Shown here: piece by piece, positions 46,218 through 47,684 of the stretch | Position numbering within the stretch: the stretch's first letter is position 1 | Layout of the letters: every line of letters begins with the position of its first letter | The notes under the pieces: model-generated | The model's input: the letters and a program-made list of their open reading frames with translations, nothing else | The model's database searches: none | Told to the model about the DNA's origin: nothing | Position numbers and translations under genes: made by a program | From: Thoreauomyces humboldtii | Taxonomy: Eukaryota > Chytridiomycota > Chytridiomycetes > Spizellomycetales > Powellomycetaceae | DNA: 47,684 nt | Reading direction: 5' to 3' | Assembly: GCA_027596035.1 (NCBI GenBank) | Contig: JADGJA010000070.1 | Span: 1-47,684, forward strand

Positions 46218-47684
46218 TCACCAGGCACCGTCAGCCCCGAACAGTCCAACCGCGCCGAATCCCGCTCCACACAAGGCAGCACTTGTGGAAAACAGGTATC
46301 CGTCGTACTCCTTCCTGGCGGCCAGGAGCCTCTCGACCTCGTCTTCCCCGTTGACGGGCGCGCATCGCGGGATCCTAGGGAACCTCAATACGGGCGTCTG
46401 TTGCTCCCGCATGACGTTTTCTCGAAGACTGTCTGTCATGTCGTCAGCGACGCCCATGCTCGAGGACGGACTGCTCTTCTTGTCCACTGAGCCGCTGGCG
46501 TTCGCGCTTTCGTCTTCGACAGAGCCTTCGTCGTCCGCATCGTTCGCGCTTCCGTCTTCGACAGAGCCTTCGTCGTCCGCATCGTCCGCGCTGCCGTCGT
46601 CGATTGAACCGCTGTCGTCTGCGCTGTCGTCTGCGCTCTCGTTGTCTGACGCGGTCAGATCGGGGCGAACGCTCCCGGCGCCGAAGGAGCTCAAGTTCCT
46701 GTACTGGGAGGGCTTGGAGCGCTTGAGGGACGACTGAAGGGCGATCGAGAGAAGGGAGCACCGGGATCGGATCGACGAAAACGGGGGCGAGGAAAGTTCC
46801 GCCATGTCGATCGTGCTGTCCGATGGTGGAGAGGCACGCGGGTCCGAGACGAGAGGGATCTTCTGGAACAAAGGAGCGTGCGACAGTGGTCGTTTGGAGA
46901 TGACCACGACAGGCGAGGGTGTCGACTCTTGCTCGTAAAAGAACGCGAGGTCGTCGTCGGACGAAGAGACCTCCGACTCCGAGAGGGAGGACAGGTTCGA
47001 GAATGACGACCTGCTAGAGCTGTTGTGCTCTTCGTCGTCATCTCGCTCATGGGCTGGCTGCGGAGTAAGCCCACGGGACGAGTATGAAGACTTCCGGGAG
47101 CTGTGGTACTCTTCGTCGTCGTCTTGCTGATAGTTTGGTTGCGGGACCGGCCGGCGGATCGGAGATACCATCGATTGAGAATCAGGCATTCGACAGTTGA
47201 TGAGGGAGAGCTGATTCGTCTGCGGGGCATTCTGCACCCGCCGCTCGCGCTGAGGTTGAAACTCGATGCGATGAGTCAGGCGCAACGGCTCGTCCGGAGT
47301 GACAGACTCCGAGATGAAGAACCTGACACCTGTTGACCTCGTGCTGTCGTCGGATCCCTGCCTTGCCATTGCGGTCGATCGGTACTCGGGGCAGTGCATG
47401 GGTTGCCGGGCTGGACTAAGATAAGGGACGATTGCGGCCTGAATAAGATTGGAGCGCATCGGATTGCGAGGCCGATCGCAAGTCATACTAGCCAGCTCGC
47501 GCTGCGGTTGAAACTCGATGCGATGTGTAAGGCGCATGGGCTCGTCCGGAGTGGCAGACTCCGAGATACAGAACCTGACTCCTGTCGACCTCGTGCTGTC
47601 GTCGGACCCCTGCCTTCCCATTGCGATGGCCGTCGATCGGTGCTCGAGGCAGTGCATGGGTTGCCGGGCTGGACTAAGATGAGG
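46218..47684 (-). CDS. Low-complexity Ser/Asp-rich protein with long tandem repeats, incomplete at window edge
   Basis: The frame is open from the right edge of the window to a stop at 46218-46220, at least 488 codons; the 5' end is outside. It begins with two copies of an 86-residue repeat (RQGSDDSTRSTGVRF, TPDEPLRLTHRIEFQPQRE), the second truncated. Two related DDDEE/Ser blocks follow (QQDDDEEYHSSRKSSYSSRG and HERDDDEEHNSSSRSSFSN), then an Asp/Ser array with a 14-residue period (ADDEGSVEDG). It ends in RLLAARKEYDGYLFSTSAAL and a Gly-rich tail. Long open length and repeat structure that preserves frame argue for a real protein. I recognise no family; a disordered nuclear or surface-associated role cannot be decided. 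Confidence 0.6.
   Translation of the reverse strand, partial: PHLSPARQPMHCLEHRSTAIAMGRQGSDDSTRSTGVRFCISESATPDEPMRLTHRIEFQPQRELASMTCDRPRNPMRSNLIQAAIVPYLSPARQPMHCPEYRSTAMARQGSDDSTRSTGVRFFISESVTPDEPLRLTHRIEFQPQRERRVQNAPQTNQLSLINCRMPDSQSMVSPIRRPVPQPNYQQDDDEEYHSSRKSSYSSRGLTPQPAHERDDDEEHNSSSRSSFSNLSSLSESEVSSSDDDLAFFYEQESTPSPVVVISKRPLSHAPLFQKIPLVSDPRASPPSDSTIDMAELSSPPFSSIRSRCSLLSIALQSSLKRSKPSQYRNLSSFGAGSVRPDLTASDNESADDSADDSGSIDDGSADDADDEGSVEDGSANDADDEGSVEDESANASGSVDKKSSPSSSMGVADDMTDSLRENVMREQQTPVLRFPRIPRCAPVNGEDEVERLLAARKEYDGYLFSTSAALCGAGFGAVGLFGADGAW
46511..46615. repeat. 42-bp tandem repeat coding for an acidic 14-mer
   Basis: CGTCTTCGACAGAGCC recurs at 46511 and 46553, exactly 42 bp apart, and a decayed third unit follows at 46595. 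On the minus strand it encodes ADDEGSVED units. The period is a multiple of three and the frame is kept. Confidence 0.8.
47244..47684. repeat. 258-bp tandem repeat at right edge
   Basis: CATGGGTTGCCGGGCTGG occurs at 47397 and 47655, 258 bp apart. Sequence between is repeated at high identity with a 6-bp indel (GCGATGGCC/GCGGTCG region). Unit one is 47400-47657, unit two about 47244-47399 is partial, and a third begins at the window end, so the array continues outside. Confidence 0.85.

Overview
This is a gene-dense eukaryotic nuclear window. The base composition is moderately GC-rich. Genes are split by short GT-AG introns, mostly about 45 to 100 nt, many with a CTRAY-like branch site. Intergenic gaps are short, and genes sit in divergent or convergent pairs. 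Gene content is fungal: a MET5-type sulfite reductase, a Ufo1-like F-box protein, fungal-type PIS1, an Asp1/Vip1 kinase and an Nxt3/G3BP protein. Three genes point away from yeasts and toward an early-diverging, possibly flagellated (zoosporic) fungus: a profilin that resembles animal profilin-4, a DDX21-type helicase with a GUCT domain, and a small acidic protein ending in a RIIa-like domain of the sort found in ciliary proteins. That placement is an inference; no marker here fixes the species.

Layout. 0.5-4.3 kb: an orphan gene, then a divergent pair (Tls1/C9orf78 on minus, CIA2B/MIP18 on plus). 5.3-8.8 kb: an unrecognised coiled-coil gene and two decayed copies of it. 9.4-12.8 kb: an aldehyde dehydrogenase pseudogene (minus) and a metallophosphoesterase (plus). 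13.6-16.1 kb: a degraded tyrosine-recombinase element, a 36-bp tandem repeat, a HExxH protein of unknown family and a 42-bp-arm inverted repeat. 16.6-25.2 kb: RPT2 of the 26S proteasome, the BCKDH E1-beta subunit (minus) and the 1467-residue sulfite reductase beta subunit. 25.3-30 kb: the DDX21-like helicase (minus), a candidate non-coding transcript built of repeated exon-intron modules, and the profilin-4-like gene (minus). 30.2-45.1 kb: PIS1, Ufo1-like F-box/WD40/UIM protein (minus), glutamate decarboxylase, a coiled-coil protein, G3BP (minus), cytochrome b5 (minus) and PPIP5K. 45.1-47.7 kb: the RIIa-like protein and a low-complexity repeat protein that runs off the window end (both minus).

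Most recognised genes are housekeeping genes: proteasome, Fe-S assembly, branched-chain amino-acid catabolism, sulfate assimilation, phosphoinositide and inositol pyrophosphate metabolism, stress granules. They form no operon-like pathway. The accessory and odd material lies at 5-9 kb, 13-16 kb and 28-30 kb and in the repeat gene at the right edge.

Several otherwise conserved reading frames carry single-base shifts at short homopolymers (CIA2B near 3.96 kb; the coiled-coil gene near 5.79 kb and its copy near 8.48 kb). This suggests either assembly indels or genuine decay. Start codons and exon edges given here were derived by eye from splice consensus and family alignment.
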